NCBI GenBank assembly: GCA_021203945.1
Contig: JAJQAF010000014.1
Coordinates: 1-5,963 of the forward strand
Source: Campylobacter sp.
GTDB lineage: Bacteria > Campylobacterota > Campylobacteria > Campylobacterales > Campylobacteraceae
Direction: 5' to 3'
DNA length: 5,963 nucleotides
Part shown: positions 5,906 to 5,963 of the stretch, one piece after another
How positions within the stretch are numbered: the stretch's first letter is position 1
How the letters are laid out: each line of letters starts with the position of its first letter
Made by a program: the position numbers and the translations under genes
Notes under the pieces: generated by a model
Told to the model about the DNA's origin: nothing
Database searches by the model: none
What the model saw: the letters and a program-made list of their open reading frames with translations, nothing else

Positions 5906-5963
5906 TAATACTCTATATCGTTTGCCGCGTTTGTTTATTTTCGTCTAATCAAGCTCGATTTTG
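5906..5963 (-). pseudogene. comEC: Upstream comEC remnant in the same frame, containing an amber stop
   Basis: In the frame of the comEC open part, the sequence reads KIELD, TAG (5947-5945), then TKINKRGKRYRVLL directly into the open frame. As I recall it, H. pylori ComEC has AQVLLQYPKTKDQKTYFVLKL at the same position. The TAG thus falls where a Tyr is expected, and TAT or TAC to TAG is one substitution. The gene must continue past the right edge for about 40-60 codons to its true start. The alignment is from memory. Confidence 0.55.

Overview
The window looks like chromosomal DNA of a Campylobacterota (Epsilonproteobacteria) species, most likely a Campylobacter of moderate G+C (about 40% by eye). 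The evidence is AT-rich, Lys/Phe-rich coding sequence, very short intergenic gaps, extended TATAAT-type promoters without a strong -35, and a gene set known from this group: a Csd3-type M23 peptidase divergent from a PgbA-N-domain protein, followed by a YihY-family membrane protein and a short ComEC. From memory, this gene neighbourhood also exists in C. jejuni (around Cj1211-Cj1215) and partly in Helicobacter pylori (HP0506-HP0508). It is a core-genome envelope and housekeeping region. I see no mobile element, CRISPR array, tRNA or rRNA.

Layout. Three minus-strand genes lie close together and read right to left. A secreted Csd3-like peptidoglycan peptidase (1994-3163) is followed after 14 nt by the magnesium channel/transporter MgtE (612-1979). 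MgtE overlaps by 16 nt a NUDT14-type Nudix hydrolase (40-627). They probably form one transcript started from the intergenic region at 3164-3279. The same region fires in the other direction into a secreted PgbA-N-domain protein (best start TTG 3280, end 4002) and a YihY/'RNase BN-like' inner-membrane protein (4014-4820). ComEC lies on the minus strand (4817 to the right edge) and converges on the YihY gene with interlocked stop codons.

Most notable points. (1) The comEC frame carries family-like coding sequence upstream of the longest open frame, across an in-frame TAG at 5945-5947, so the gene is probably broken by a single nonsense change or contains a sequencing error. (2) The two divergent promoters are arranged symmetrically around one palindromic TTGCAA that could serve as the -35 of both. 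(3) The PgbA-like protein lacks the lysine-rich C-terminal region of H. pylori PgbA, which argues against plasminogen binding as its conserved job and for a periplasmic role alongside the peptidase. (4) A 24-nt near-perfect palindrome lies inside comEC, and AAATTT-type sites are strongly over-represented across the window.

There is no convincing new multi-gene system here. The value lies in the comEC lesion, the shared promoter and the start-site correction.
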